Positions 7,047 to 14,286 of a stretch of 16,054 bases of DNA are shown here, one piece after another. Under the pieces are notes generated by a model. The model saw only the letters and a program-made list of their open reading frames with translations. It was not told the origin of the DNA and did not search any database. A program made the position numbers and the translations under genes. Source of the stretch: an uncultured Eubacteriales bacterium (lineage in GTDB: Bacteria; Bacillota; Clostridia; Christensenellales; UBA1242); assembly GCA_905203455.1 (NCBI GenBank), contig CAJKVX010000016.1, positions 1-16,054 on the forward strand, given 5' to 3'. Position 1 is the stretch's first letter. Every line of letters starts with the position of its first letter.

Positions 7047-7076
7047 ATTTTCTAGTATTTTAAAGAAATTTTTTAC

Positions 7077-7089
7077 ATTTACTGTAAAT
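7077..7089. other. 13-bp palindrome in the gdpD-lepA divergent region
   Basis: ATTTAC-T-GTAAAT is a perfect 6+1+6 dyad upstream of both divergent genes. It could be a dimeric repressor site, but the region is AT-rich and no partner regulator is nearby. Confidence 0.3.
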
Positions 7090-7134
7090 TTATGCTAATT
7101 TGCTGGCAAATAACCATAAAAAAGGCAAAGAAAG

Positions 7135-7163
7135 TTGCTATTTTGCACAAAATTATGTAAACT
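7135..7163 (+). promoter_or_regulatory. Candidate promoter of lepA
   Basis: TTGCTA (7135-7140) and TAAACT (7158-7163) are 17 bp apart, about 30 bp before the start codon. Each box is a 4/6 match. The same TAAACT -10 with a 17-bp spacer occurs before hemW, which adds some weight. Confidence 0.4.
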
Positions 7164-7193
7164 TAATGAAATATTTGTGTCAGGGGAGAATAA

Positions 7194-8993
7194 ATGAGCG
7201 ACCACAATTTATCTAACATTAGAAACTTTTCAATTATTGCGCATATTGACCACGGGAAAAGCACACTTGCTGACAGAATTATGGAGCAAACTGGGCTTAT
7301 TACAGAGCGTGAAAGGAAAGACCAACTGCTTGACAGAATGGACCTTGAGCGTGAAAAAGGCATAACAATTAAACTTGCCCCTGTTACCATGAAATACACA
7401 TATAAAGGCAATGAATATACCCTAAACTTAATTGACACCCCTGGGCATGTTGACTTTACCTATGAAGTTAGCCGTTCACTTGCTGCGTGTGAGGGGGCAA
7501 TTTTGGTTGTTGATGCAAGCCAAGGTGTTGAAGCACAAACAATTGCAAATGTTTATCTTGCAATGGAAAACAATCTTGAAATTTTGCCTGTTATAAACAA
7601 AATTGATTTGCCAAGTGCAAGGCCAGATGAGGTTAAGAAAGAGGTTGAAGAAATTGTTGGCATAAGTTGCCAAGATGCGCCTCTTATTAGTGCCAAAGAA
7701 GGCATTAATATTGATAAGGTTATTGCAAAGGTAATTGAAGATGTTCCACCCCCAAAAGGTGATGAAAATGCTGATTTACAAGCCCTTATTTTTGACAGTT
7801 TTTATGATAACTACAAGGGGGCTGTGTGCATTGTTAGAATAATGGAAGGCACGGTAAGCGAGGGAACAAAAATAAAAATGTGTCAAACGGGTAAAGAATT
7901 TGTTGTTACCGAAGTTGGCATTTTCACCCCAGACCCAACCGCAAAAAAAGAACTTAAAGCAGGAGAGGTTGGTTACATTTCAGCAAGCATTAAAACTGTG
8001 TCAGACATTCGTGTTGGTGACACAATTATAAAAGAAGGTAAAAACACCCCAGCACTTAAAGGTTACAGAAAGGTTCTGCCAGTGGTTTTTAGCGGAATTT
8101 TTCCTGTTGACGGAGATAAATATAACATGCTTAAAGACGCTCTTTCAAAGTTGAAATTAAATGACGCTTCGCTTGAATATTCTCCTGAAACAAGTTCAGC
8201 ACTTGGCTATGGTTTCAGGTGTGGGTTCTTGGGGCTTTTGCATATGGAGGTTATAACCGAAAGAATTGAAAGGGAGTTTAACATTGAAATTATTGCAACT
8301 GCACCAAGTGTTAGTTACAAAGTAACAAAAACTAATGGAGACGAACTTGAAATTTCAAACCCATCAAACCTTCCGCCAATGCAAGAAATTGCTCAAATTG
8401 AAGAGCCTGTAATTAAAGCTTCAATTTTCACTCCGCCGTCATTCGTTGGAGCAATTATGGACCTTGCAACAAATAAGCGTGGGGAATATATTGATATGCA
8501 ATATATTGACAAATCAAGAGTAGAAATGACTTACATTTTGCCCCTAAGCGAAGTTGTTTATGACTTTTTTGACAAACTTAAATCAAGCACTCATGGTTAT
8601 GCAAGTTTTGATTATGAGATGGCGGGATACAGGCAAAGTGACATGGTTAAACTTGACATATTGTTAAATGGTCAGGTGTGTGATGCGTTGTCAATTTTAG
8701 TTCACAAAAGCAAGGCTTATGAAAGGGGAAGGGCAATAACTGAAAAACTTAAAGATGTGGTTCCTAGGCAGTTGTTTGAAATTCCAATTCAAGCAAGCAT
8801 TGGCAACAAAGTAATTGCGCGTGAAACAGTAAAAGCATTAAAAAAAGATGTTACCGCCAAATGTTATGGTGGTGACATTTCAAGAAAGCGTAAACTGCTT
8901 GAAAAACAAAAAGAAGGAAAGAAGAAAATGAAAATGCTTGGCACAGTTGAACTTCCAAGCGAAGCCTTCTTATCAATCCTTAAAATTGATTAA
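7194..8993 (+). CDS. lepA: Elongation factor 4 (LepA), ribosome back-translocating GTPase
   Basis: A 599-residue translational GTPase of the LepA/EF4 family, which binds the ribosome and aids recovery or initiation under ionic and other stress. GTPase motifs are complete: G1 AHIDHGKST (16-24), G2 GITIK (56-60), G3 DTPGH (81-85), G4 NKID (135-138) and G5 SAKEG. The EF-G-like domains II, III and V follow. The LepA-specific C-terminal domain is recognised by the block containing CYGGDISRKRKLLEKQKEGK and the ending ELPSEAFLSILK. Length equals the family norm (about 600). The ATG at 7194 has AGGGGAG 5 bases upstream. The segment after G2 reads LAPVTMKY, whereas many LepA proteins read AQAVRLKY or similar. 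It is followed after 163 bp by hemW, a common pairing in Firmicutes. Confidence 0.98.
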   Translation: MSDHNLSNIRNFSIIAHIDHGKSTLADRIMEQTGLITERERKDQLLDRMDLEREKGITIKLAPVTMKYTYKGNEYTLNLIDTPGHVDFTYEVSRSLAACEGAILVVDASQGVEAQTIANVYLAMENNLEILPVINKIDLPSARPDEVKKEVEEIVGISCQDAPLISAKEGINIDKVIAKVIEDVPPPKGDENADLQALIFDSFYDNYKGAVCIVRIMEGTVSEGTKIKMCQTGKEFVVTEVGIFTPDPTAKKELKAGEVGYISASIKTVSDIRVGDTIIKEGKNTPALKGYRKVLPVVFSGIFPVDGDKYNMLKDALSKLKLNDASLEYSPETSSALGYGFRCGFLGLLHMEVITERIEREFNIEIIATAPSVSYKVTKTNGDELEISNPSNLPPMQEIAQIEEPVIKASIFTPPSFVGAIMDLATNKRGEYIDMQYIDKSRVEMTYILPLSEVVYDFFDKLKSSTHGYASFDYEMAGYRQSDMVKLDILLNGQVCDALSILVHKSKAYERGRAITEKLKDVVPRQLFEIPIQASIGNKVIARETVKALKKDVTAKCYGGDISRKRKLLEKQKEGKKKMKMLGTVELPSEAFLSILKID

Positions 8994-9001
8994 TATAGAT
9001 T

Positions 9002-9019
9002 GATATAAACGATATAAAC
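9002..9019 (+). repeat. Tandem 9-bp repeat and adjacent palindrome after lepA
   Basis: GATATAAAC occurs twice head to tail (9002-9010, 9011-9019), directly after the lepA stop codon. A 10-bp palindrome TCTAATTAGA follows at 9029-9038. No G/C-rich stem with a U-run is seen, so I find no clear lepA terminator here. The rest of the 163-bp gap holds the hemW promoter. Confidence 0.4.
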
Positions 9020-9109
9020 AAAGAACTGTCTAATTAGAAAACTATAATATAATAAAAAATAAATTTTAATTTCTTTGGGTGTGGTGTCTATATTACATTC
9101 GCCCTTACA

Positions 9110-9138
9110 TTGACAAAGCAAAGGTTAAGTGTTAAACT
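9110..9138 (+). promoter_or_regulatory. Sigma-A promoter of hemW
   Basis: A perfect TTGACA (9110-9115) and TAAACT (9133-9138) are separated by 17 bp. The -10 ends 18 bp before the hemW start codon, so the leader would be short. Confidence 0.6.
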
Positions 9139-9156
9139 TAAATCAGGTGAAGACTT

Positions 9157-10305
9157 ATGAGAAAAAGTTTAAGTTTGTATATTCATATTCCTTTTTGTGT
9201 AAGCAAATGTAATTATTGCAGTTTTGTTTCAATGGTTGCAAATGAAAGTTCTAAGCAAAAGTATATTGAAAGTTTGAAAAAAGAAATTATGTTGCGTGGA
9301 AAAGAACTTGGTGGCGGTTATGAGGTTGCAACAATTTATATTGGTGGCGGAACACCTTCTTGCCTTCCTGACGGAATGGTTAAATCAATTATGCAACAAA
9401 TTTATAAAAGTTTTGTTGTTAAAAACAATGCTGAAATAACCATTGAAGTTAACCCAAACACACTAACAAAAGATAAGGTTAAAGAATATATGTTTGCGGG
9501 CATTAACAGGGTTAGCATTGGCTTGCAATGTGCAACAAAATCTGTTCTTAAAAACATGGGCAGATTGCACACTGTTGAAGATTTTTTAAGGGCAATAACA
9601 ATTTTAAAAGAGCAAGGTTTAAATAACATTAGTTCAGATTTAATTATTGGTTACCCAGGGCAGAGCAGTGAAGATGTTATGAAGTCTTTGCAACTGTTAA
9701 CAAAACTTAACATTCCGCATATTTCTGTTTACATGTTAAGTGTTGAAGATGGCACAAAACTTGCAAACCAAGTTAAAAACAAAGAGGTGCAACTTCCAAG
9801 TGAAGAAAGTGTTGCCAAGGTTTACAATATTTGTGTTGATGTGTTAAAAAAGAATGGGCTTATTAGGTATGAAGTTTCAAACTTTGCAAAGCCAGGGTTT
9901 AAATCAAAACATAATCAGGTTTATTGGAACAGAAGTGAATATTTAGGGTTTGGGCTTGCCGCACATTCATTTTTAAATAACCAAAGGTTTAGTAACACAA
10001 GTGATTTAGTTTTTTATGTTTCATCACTTACTGCTAAAAACCAAATTCCAACGGTTGATGTTTCAACAATTAACAGCCAAGAGGCAAAAGAAGAAACAAT
10101 AATGCTTTCACTAAGAAGGGCAGAGGGGCTTGACACAAAAAAGTTTCAGCAAGACTTTGGTGAAAATTTTCTTGCAAAAAACAAAGAGAAACTTGCACTG
10201 CTAATTAAAAATGGCTTTTTAGTTCTTGACCCTAAAACAGGAATTGTTAGCGCAACAGATAAAGGCTTTTTGGTTCTTAATAAGATTATTTCAGAGTTAG
10301 TTTAA
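9157..10305 (+). CDS. hemW: HemW, radical-SAM heme chaperone (coproporphyrinogen oxidase-like)
   Basis: A 382-residue radical-SAM protein. The [4Fe-4S] motif C-x3-C-x2-C is at C14, C18 and C21 within HIPFCVSKCNYCSF, followed by the SAM-binding GGGTPS (63-68) and the HemW/HemN C-terminal domain (NQVYWNRSEYLGFGLAAHSF region). HemW binds heme and delivers it to membrane hemoproteins. The true coproporphyrinogen dehydrogenase HemN carries a fourth cysteine two residues after the third; here that position is Phe, and the length (about 380 rather than 450) also fits HemW. The ATG at 9157 has AGGTGA 6 bases upstream. Older annotations of such genes as hemN in the lepA-hrcA interval of Firmicutes refer to this family. 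The gene ends 39 bp before the hairpin terminator that overlaps the hrcA promoter. Confidence 0.92.
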   Translation: MRKSLSLYIHIPFCVSKCNYCSFVSMVANESSKQKYIESLKKEIMLRGKELGGGYEVATIYIGGGTPSCLPDGMVKSIMQQIYKSFVVKNNAEITIEVNPNTLTKDKVKEYMFAGINRVSIGLQCATKSVLKNMGRLHTVEDFLRAITILKEQGLNNISSDLIIGYPGQSSEDVMKSLQLLTKLNIPHISVYMLSVEDGTKLANQVKNKEVQLPSEESVAKVYNICVDVLKKNGLIRYEVSNFAKPGFKSKHNQVYWNRSEYLGFGLAAHSFLNNQRFSNTSDLVFYVSSLTAKNQIPTVDVSTINSQEAKEETIMLSLRRAEGLDTKKFQQDFGENFLAKNKEKLALLIKNGFLVLDPKTGIVSATDKGFLVLNKIISELV

Positions 10306-10344
10306 GGGCTTTATTTGCCGTTTTTATTCAATAAAAAAATTTTT

Positions 10345-10380
10345 AAAAATGATGTCACAAACAGTTGACATCGTTTTTTT
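10345..10380 (+). terminator. Intrinsic terminator of hemW, overlapping the hrcA promoter
   Basis: The left arm 10345-10357 (AAAAATGATGTCA) pairs with the right arm 10366-10378 around an 8-nt loop, giving 13 pairs with one G-T, and ends in seven Ts (10374-10380). The right arm contains most of the hrcA -35 box (10365-10370), so one DNA segment serves both termination and initiation. Confidence 0.8.
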
Positions 10381-10393
10381 GCGGTGCTAAAAT
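10365..10393 (+). promoter_or_regulatory. Sigma-A promoter of the hrcA-grpE-dnaK-dnaJ operon
   Basis: Consensus TTGACA (10365-10370) and TAAAAT (10388-10393) have an ideal 17-bp spacer. The expected start lies near 10400, immediately before CIRCE at 10404, which is the classic arrangement for HrcA repression. Confidence 0.88.
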
Positions 10394-10403
10394 ATGGTCA
10401 TGT

Positions 10404-10430
10404 TTAGCACTTGAAAACAAAGAGTGCTAG
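10404..10430. promoter_or_regulatory. CIRCE operator (HrcA binding site)
   Basis: TTAGCACTT-N9-GAGTGCTAG matches the CIRCE consensus TTAGCACTC-N9-GAGTGCTAA at 16 of 18 arm positions with the exact 9-bp spacer. The two mismatches are the last base of each arm. It lies at the predicted transcript start of the operon whose first gene encodes HrcA, so autoregulation is expected. An additional half-site-like GTGCTAAA (10384-10391) overlaps the -10 box. Confidence 0.95.
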
Positions 10431-10487
10431 CAATTGGTTATAAAAACTGCAAAATTTGTCATAATATATAAAGGGGGTTAAAGGTTG

Positions 10488-11495
10488 ATGGATTTAAGTG
10501 AAAGGAAAAAGAAAATACTTTCAGCTGTTATTGATGAAAATTTGGTTTCGGCAGAGCCTGTAAGTTCAAAGCAGTTGCAACAGGGTTATTTAACTAATTT
10601 AAGTTCTGCAACAATAAGAAATGAACTTGCAACACTTGAAGAACTGGGGTTGCTTTATCACCCACACACATCAGCGGGAAGGCTTCCAACACTTTTGGGC
10701 ATTAAATATTACATTAACCAAATTTTGCCAACCATTAAACAAAGGCAATTTAAAAACCTTGCTGTTGAGTTTGATGCTAATCTTGAAAATATGTCAAGTT
10801 TACTTAAAAGCACCGCAAAGGCAATAAGTGAGGCAACTAACTACACATCAATTATGTATATTGGCGTTTACGATTTTGCAAAAATCAATCAGGTTGGTTT
10901 GCTTAAACTTGATAGTAACCATGCTCTTGCCGCAATTATTACAGACAGGGGAATTATAAAAGATGTGGTTGACCTTAAAAACACAAGTGAGGAACTTGAC
11001 CAAGCGTCAAAAATTTTAACTAATATTTTCAAGGGCAAAACGCTAAGGCAACTTGAAAACAGTGATTTTATAATTACCCAAGAAATTGAAAAATATAAAG
11101 TCATGTTTGAAATTTTGGTTGAAATGGTTAGCGAACAAGAAAAACAAAGTGCAAAACTTGCAATTGAAGGCAAAGACAAAATTTTCAATTATCCTGAGTT
11201 TTCAAGCGTTGATAAACTTAAAAAAGTTGTCAGTGCCTTTGAAAATCCTAATAAAATTTCGGCAATTTTAAATGAAGGCAGTGATGATGTTGAAATTAAT
11301 GTTGAACTTGGCGAAGATGACTTTGTTGATGATTGTGCCATTGTAACTGCAAGTTATAAGGTTGGCGGCAAAACGGTTGGCAAGGCTGGAGTTCTTGGCC
11401 CTGTGAGAATGGATTACAAAAATGTAATTTCAATTTTAAAGGGCTTTGCTGATGACATAAGCAAAAAACTTGAAGAGAATAATAAAGGAGAATAA
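10488..11495 (+). CDS. hrcA: HrcA, heat-inducible transcription repressor
   Basis: A 335-residue repressor that binds CIRCE and is kept active by GroEL, so misfolded protein relieves repression of the chaperone operon. The N-terminal winged helix-turn-helix runs through SAEPVSSKQL and SSATIRNELATLEELGLL (about 20-56), with the family wing HTSAGRLPT (60-68). The central GAF-like domain and the C-terminal end (VISILKGFADDISKKL) fit the family, and length is normal (about 340). The ATG at 10488 is preferred over the TTG directly before it, with AAGGGGG 10 bases and AAAGG 3 bases upstream. It is the first gene of the operon. Its last codons contain the grpE Shine-Dalgarno sequence, so the two are tightly coupled. 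Confidence 0.97.
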   Translation: MDLSERKKKILSAVIDENLVSAEPVSSKQLQQGYLTNLSSATIRNELATLEELGLLYHPHTSAGRLPTLLGIKYYINQILPTIKQRQFKNLAVEFDANLENMSSLLKSTAKAISEATNYTSIMYIGVYDFAKINQVGLLKLDSNHALAAIITDRGIIKDVVDLKNTSEELDQASKILTNIFKGKTLRQLENSDFIITQEIEKYKVMFEILVEMVSEQEKQSAKLAIEGKDKIFNYPEFSSVDKLKKVVSAFENPNKISAILNEGSDDVEINVELGEDDFVDDCAIVTASYKVGGKTVGKAGVLGPVRMDYKNVISILKGFADDISKKLEENNKGE

Positions 11496-11497
11496 TT

Positions 11498-12409
11498 ATG
11501 GAAGATAAAAAATGTAACTGCAATGACGAATGTGATTGCACAAATGATTGTGATTGCACACCTGAAAAAAAATGCAGTGATAACTGCAACTGCGTAAATG
11601 ATAAAAAACATCATAAAAAACATCATCATGGCGACCACTGCCACAAAAACAAACACGATGATGATGAATGTGAGTGCAATGATAAGTGTGATTGTGGTGA
11701 TGATTGCAACTGCGACCACGACCATAAATGCAGTGACGACTGTGACTGCGACCACGACCACTGCGATTGTGACGATGATTGTGACTGCGATGATGATTGC
11801 GATTGTGATGATGATTGCAACTGCGACCACGACCACAAGTGCGGTGACGATTGCAAGTGTGGTGAGGGGGAACACAAAAAAGGAAAACACAATAAAGAAG
11901 ATGCTTTTAAGATGTATGAAAAAGCATTCAGGCAACTTGAAGATGCTTTAATTAAAGCCGATAAAGAAATTGGCAAAGAAAAAGCAAGAGCAGATGAAAA
12001 TGAGCATATTGCAAGGGTTTACAAGCAAGACCTTGAAAGGTTTAAAGAAAGGCATAAAAACGCCCAAAATGAATATACCTTAAAGGCAAATGAAGACACA
12101 GCGTTGAAACTTTTGCCAGTGCTTGATAACTTTAACCAAGCAATGGAAGCAATTGATGATGAAAAAATTGAAAAAGGTTTTGAAATGATTTTTAGCAACT
12201 TAAAAGAAATTATTTCAAACCTTGGTGTTGAAGAGATTGTTTCTCTTGACCAAAATTTTGACCCAGAGTTGCATGAATGCATCAGCAAAATTAAAGCGCC
12301 AAGCAAAGAAAAGTCAGGCAAAGTTGCAAGAGTGTTCAAGGCTGGTTACAAACTTAAAGGTGAAAACGGAAAAGTTGTAAGGCACAGCATTGTTGAAATT
12401 TATGAATAA
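11498..12409 (+). CDS. grpE: GrpE nucleotide exchange factor with a large Cys/Asp/His-rich N-terminal domain
   Basis: A 303-residue GrpE, the exchange factor that releases ADP from DnaK. The core is at about 132-303: a charged helix/coiled coil (about 134-200), LLPVLDNFNQAMEAID (205-220), a helix starting GFEMIFSNLKEI (227-238), FDPELHECI (254-262) and the C-terminal beta domain ending GYKLK and VVRHSIVEIYE. Bacterial GrpE is usually about 180-210 residues with a short acidic tail. Here residues 1-131 contain 30 Cys (all by residue 121), 16 His and about 38 Asp. CxC pairs recur every six residues (starts 6, 12, 18; 58, 64, 70; 82; 89, 95, 101, 107), and a His-rich island (38-53) separates the arrays. 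This resembles a metal-binding, metallothionein-like domain; the function is inference. The ATG at 11498 has AAAGGAG (11484-11490) 7 bases upstream, inside hrcA. The Cys-rich part is in frame with no internal stop, and the flanking genes are intact, so an artefactual fusion is unlikely. Confidence 0.95.
   Translation: MEDKKCNCNDECDCTNDCDCTPEKKCSDNCNCVNDKKHHKKHHHGDHCHKNKHDDDECECNDKCDCGDDCNCDHDHKCSDDCDCDHDHCDCDDDCDCDDDCDCDDDCNCDHDHKCGDDCKCGEGEHKKGKHNKEDAFKMYEKAFRQLEDALIKADKEIGKEKARADENEHIARVYKQDLERFKERHKNAQNEYTLKANEDTALKLLPVLDNFNQAMEAIDDEKIEKGFEMIFSNLKEIISNLGVEEIVSLDQNFDPELHECISKIKAPSKEKSGKVARVFKAGYKLKGENGKVVRHSIVEIYE
11699..11835 (+). repeat. Internal direct repeat in the Cys-rich part of grpE
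   Basis: A 26-bp block is identical at 11699-11724 and 11810-11835, an offset of 111 bp (37 codons). It encodes D-D-C-N-C-D-H-D-H and is followed in both copies by K-C-(S/G)-D-D-C. Between the copies the hexapeptide CDCDDD is repeated with synonymous TGC/TGT and GAT/GAC changes. This indicates growth by in-frame tandem duplication. Confidence 0.85.
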
Positions 12410-12439
12410 GGTAATTAAATAAAAGGAGATATAAAAATT

Positions 12440-14272
12440 ATGGCAAAAATTATAGGTATTGACTTAGGAACAACGAACTCATGCGTTGCAGTTATGGAAG
12501 GTGGTGAGCCAACAGTTATTCCAAACGCAGAGGGTTCAAGAACAACCCCATCAGTTGTTGGTTTTGCAAAAGATGGTGAAAGGCTTGTTGGTCAGGTCGC
12601 AAAAAGGCAAGCAGTTGCCAACGCAGAAAACACCGTTTCAAGCATTAAAAGGGATATGGGTAGTGACAGAAAGGTAACTATTATGGGCAAATCTTACACC
12701 CCACAAGAAATCTCAGCAATGATTCTTTCAAAATTGAAGGCAGATGCAGAAAATTATTTAGGTGAAAAGGTAACACAAGCAGTTATCACTGTTCCAGCAT
12801 ATTTCACTGATGCTCAAAGGCAAGCAACAAAAGATGCTGGTAAAATTGCAGGGCTTGAAGTTTTAAGAATAATTAACGAGCCAACGGCTGCTGCCCTTGC
12901 TTATGGGCTTGATAAAGTTCAAGACGCTGAGGGGCAAAAGATTTTGGTTTATGACCTTGGTGGCGGAACATTTGATATTTCAGTTCTTGACATTGCAGAC
13001 GGAGTTTTCCAAGTTCTTGCAACAGCAGGTAACAACCGCCTTGGTGGTGACGACTTTGATGACAGAATTGGTAAATTTTTGATTGAAGAGTTCAAAAAAC
13101 AAGAGGGCATTGACCTTTCAGGTGATAAAGTTGCAATGCAAAGAATTAAAGAAGCAAGCGAAAAGGCAAAAATTGAACTTTCAGGCGTAACAAAAACCAC
13201 AATCAGTTTGCCATTTATTACGGCTGACAGCACTGGGCCAAAACATCTTGAATTTGAACTTACTCGTGCTAAATTTGAAAGCATGATTAGTGATTTGGTT
13301 GAACAAACAATCACCTTAACACAAAAAGCATTAAGTGACGCAAAACTCACTAAAAATGATGTTGCAAAAATCATAATGGTTGGTGGTTCAACAAGGGTTC
13401 CAATGGTTTATGAAGAAGTTAAAAAATTCATTGGTAAAGACCCATTTAAGGGTATTAACCCAGATGAATGCGTTGCTATTGGTGCTGCAATTCAAGCGGG
13501 AGTTTTGGGCGGAGAAGTTAAAGATGTGTTGCTTCTTGATGTAACCCCACTTTCTCTTGGCATTGAAACCATGGGCGGAGTGTTTACAAAACTTATTGAA
13601 AGAAACACAACAATCCCAACAAAAAAATCTCAGGTGTTCTCAACCGCTGCGGATAACCAACCGGGTGTTGATATTCATGTTTTGCAAGGTGAAAGAGAAC
13701 TTGCGGCATACAACAAAACAATAGGCAGATTTGAACTTACTGGCATTCCACCTGCACCAAGAGGGGTTCCACAAATTGAAGTTACCTTTGATATTGATGC
13801 AAACGGAATTGTTCATGTTAGCGCAAAAGACCTTGGAACAGGCAAATCTCAAGATATAACAATCACAGCATCAAGCAACCTTAGTGACGAAGAAATTGAC
13901 AAGGCTGTTAAAGACGCAGAAAAATATGCTGAGGAAGATAAAAAGAGAAAAGAAGTTGTTGACGCTAAAAACAGTCTTGACCAAATGATTGCAGGCATTG
14001 AAAAAGTTCTTCGTGAAAGTGGAGATAAAGTTAGCGAGGAAGACAAAGCAAAACTCAACACTGAAATGGAAAACGCAAAAGAAGTTTACAAAAACAGTGA
14101 TGATGTTGAAAAATTAAAAGGTGCACTTGAAAACTTAACAAAAGTTTCAAACGAAATTTTCACTAAACTTTATGCACAACAGAACCCTAATGCGGGGGCT
14201 AATGGCGGGGCTGATAACGGAGCAAACGGCAACACAGACCCTAACAATTTTGGAGATTACACAACAAAATAA
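12440..14272 (+). CDS. dnaK: DnaK (Hsp70) molecular chaperone
   Basis: A 610-residue Hsp70. Nucleotide-binding domain motifs: IGIDLGTTNS (5-14), INEPTAAALAYG (145-156), the phosphate-2 loop YDLGGGTFDIS (171-181) and the adenosine motif MVGGSTRVP (313-321). The interdomain linker DVLLLDVTP is at 362-370. The substrate domain (about 371-480) and helical lid (to about 580) follow. The N-terminal lobe lacks the roughly 24-residue insert of Gram-negative DnaK, consistent with Firmicutes. The tail (about 583-610) is Asn/Gly-rich and ends FGDYTTK, without the acidic EEV(D/K)-like ending of many bacterial DnaKs. The ATG at 12440 has AAAAGGAG 11 bases upstream. It follows grpE by 30 bp and is co-transcribed from the hrcA promoter; no separate promoter is visible. 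Confidence 0.99.
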   Translation: MAKIIGIDLGTTNSCVAVMEGGEPTVIPNAEGSRTTPSVVGFAKDGERLVGQVAKRQAVANAENTVSSIKRDMGSDRKVTIMGKSYTPQEISAMILSKLKADAENYLGEKVTQAVITVPAYFTDAQRQATKDAGKIAGLEVLRIINEPTAAALAYGLDKVQDAEGQKILVYDLGGGTFDISVLDIADGVFQVLATAGNNRLGGDDFDDRIGKFLIEEFKKQEGIDLSGDKVAMQRIKEASEKAKIELSGVTKTTISLPFITADSTGPKHLEFELTRAKFESMISDLVEQTITLTQKALSDAKLTKNDVAKIIMVGGSTRVPMVYEEVKKFIGKDPFKGINPDECVAIGAAIQAGVLGGEVKDVLLLDVTPLSLGIETMGGVFTKLIERNTTIPTKKSQVFSTAADNQPGVDIHVLQGERELAAYNKTIGRFELTGIPPAPRGVPQIEVTFDIDANGIVHVSAKDLGTGKSQDITITASSNLSDEEIDKAVKDAEKYAEEDKKRKEVVDAKNSLDQMIAGIEKVLRESGDKVSEEDKAKLNTEMENAKEVYKNSDDVEKLKGALENLTKVSNEIFTKLYAQQNPNAGANGGADNGANGNTDPNNFGDYTTK

Positions 14273-14286
14273 TTTTGGTATAAAAA

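Noticed and set aside
8994..9060. Terminator after lepA
   Set aside because: The only dyad, TCTAATTAGA, has no loop and no U-run, so termination is not supported.
9157..10305. Oxygen-independent coproporphyrinogen III oxidase HemN
   Set aside because: The fourth cysteine of the HemN motif is replaced by Phe, and the protein has HemW length.
11640..11860. CRISPR array or minisatellite
   Set aside because: The repeats are in frame, vary synonymously and encode a continuous Cys-rich peptide fused to a complete GrpE. There are no unique spacers of constant length.
11414..11935. Long minus-strand open frame (Val/Ile/Thr-rich) opposite grpE, and a plus-strand frame at 11598-11951
   Set aside because: Both are out-of-frame readings of the Cys/Asp repeat. 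Their low-complexity composition follows from the TG(C/T)-GA(T/C) codon pattern, and neither has a ribosome-binding site.
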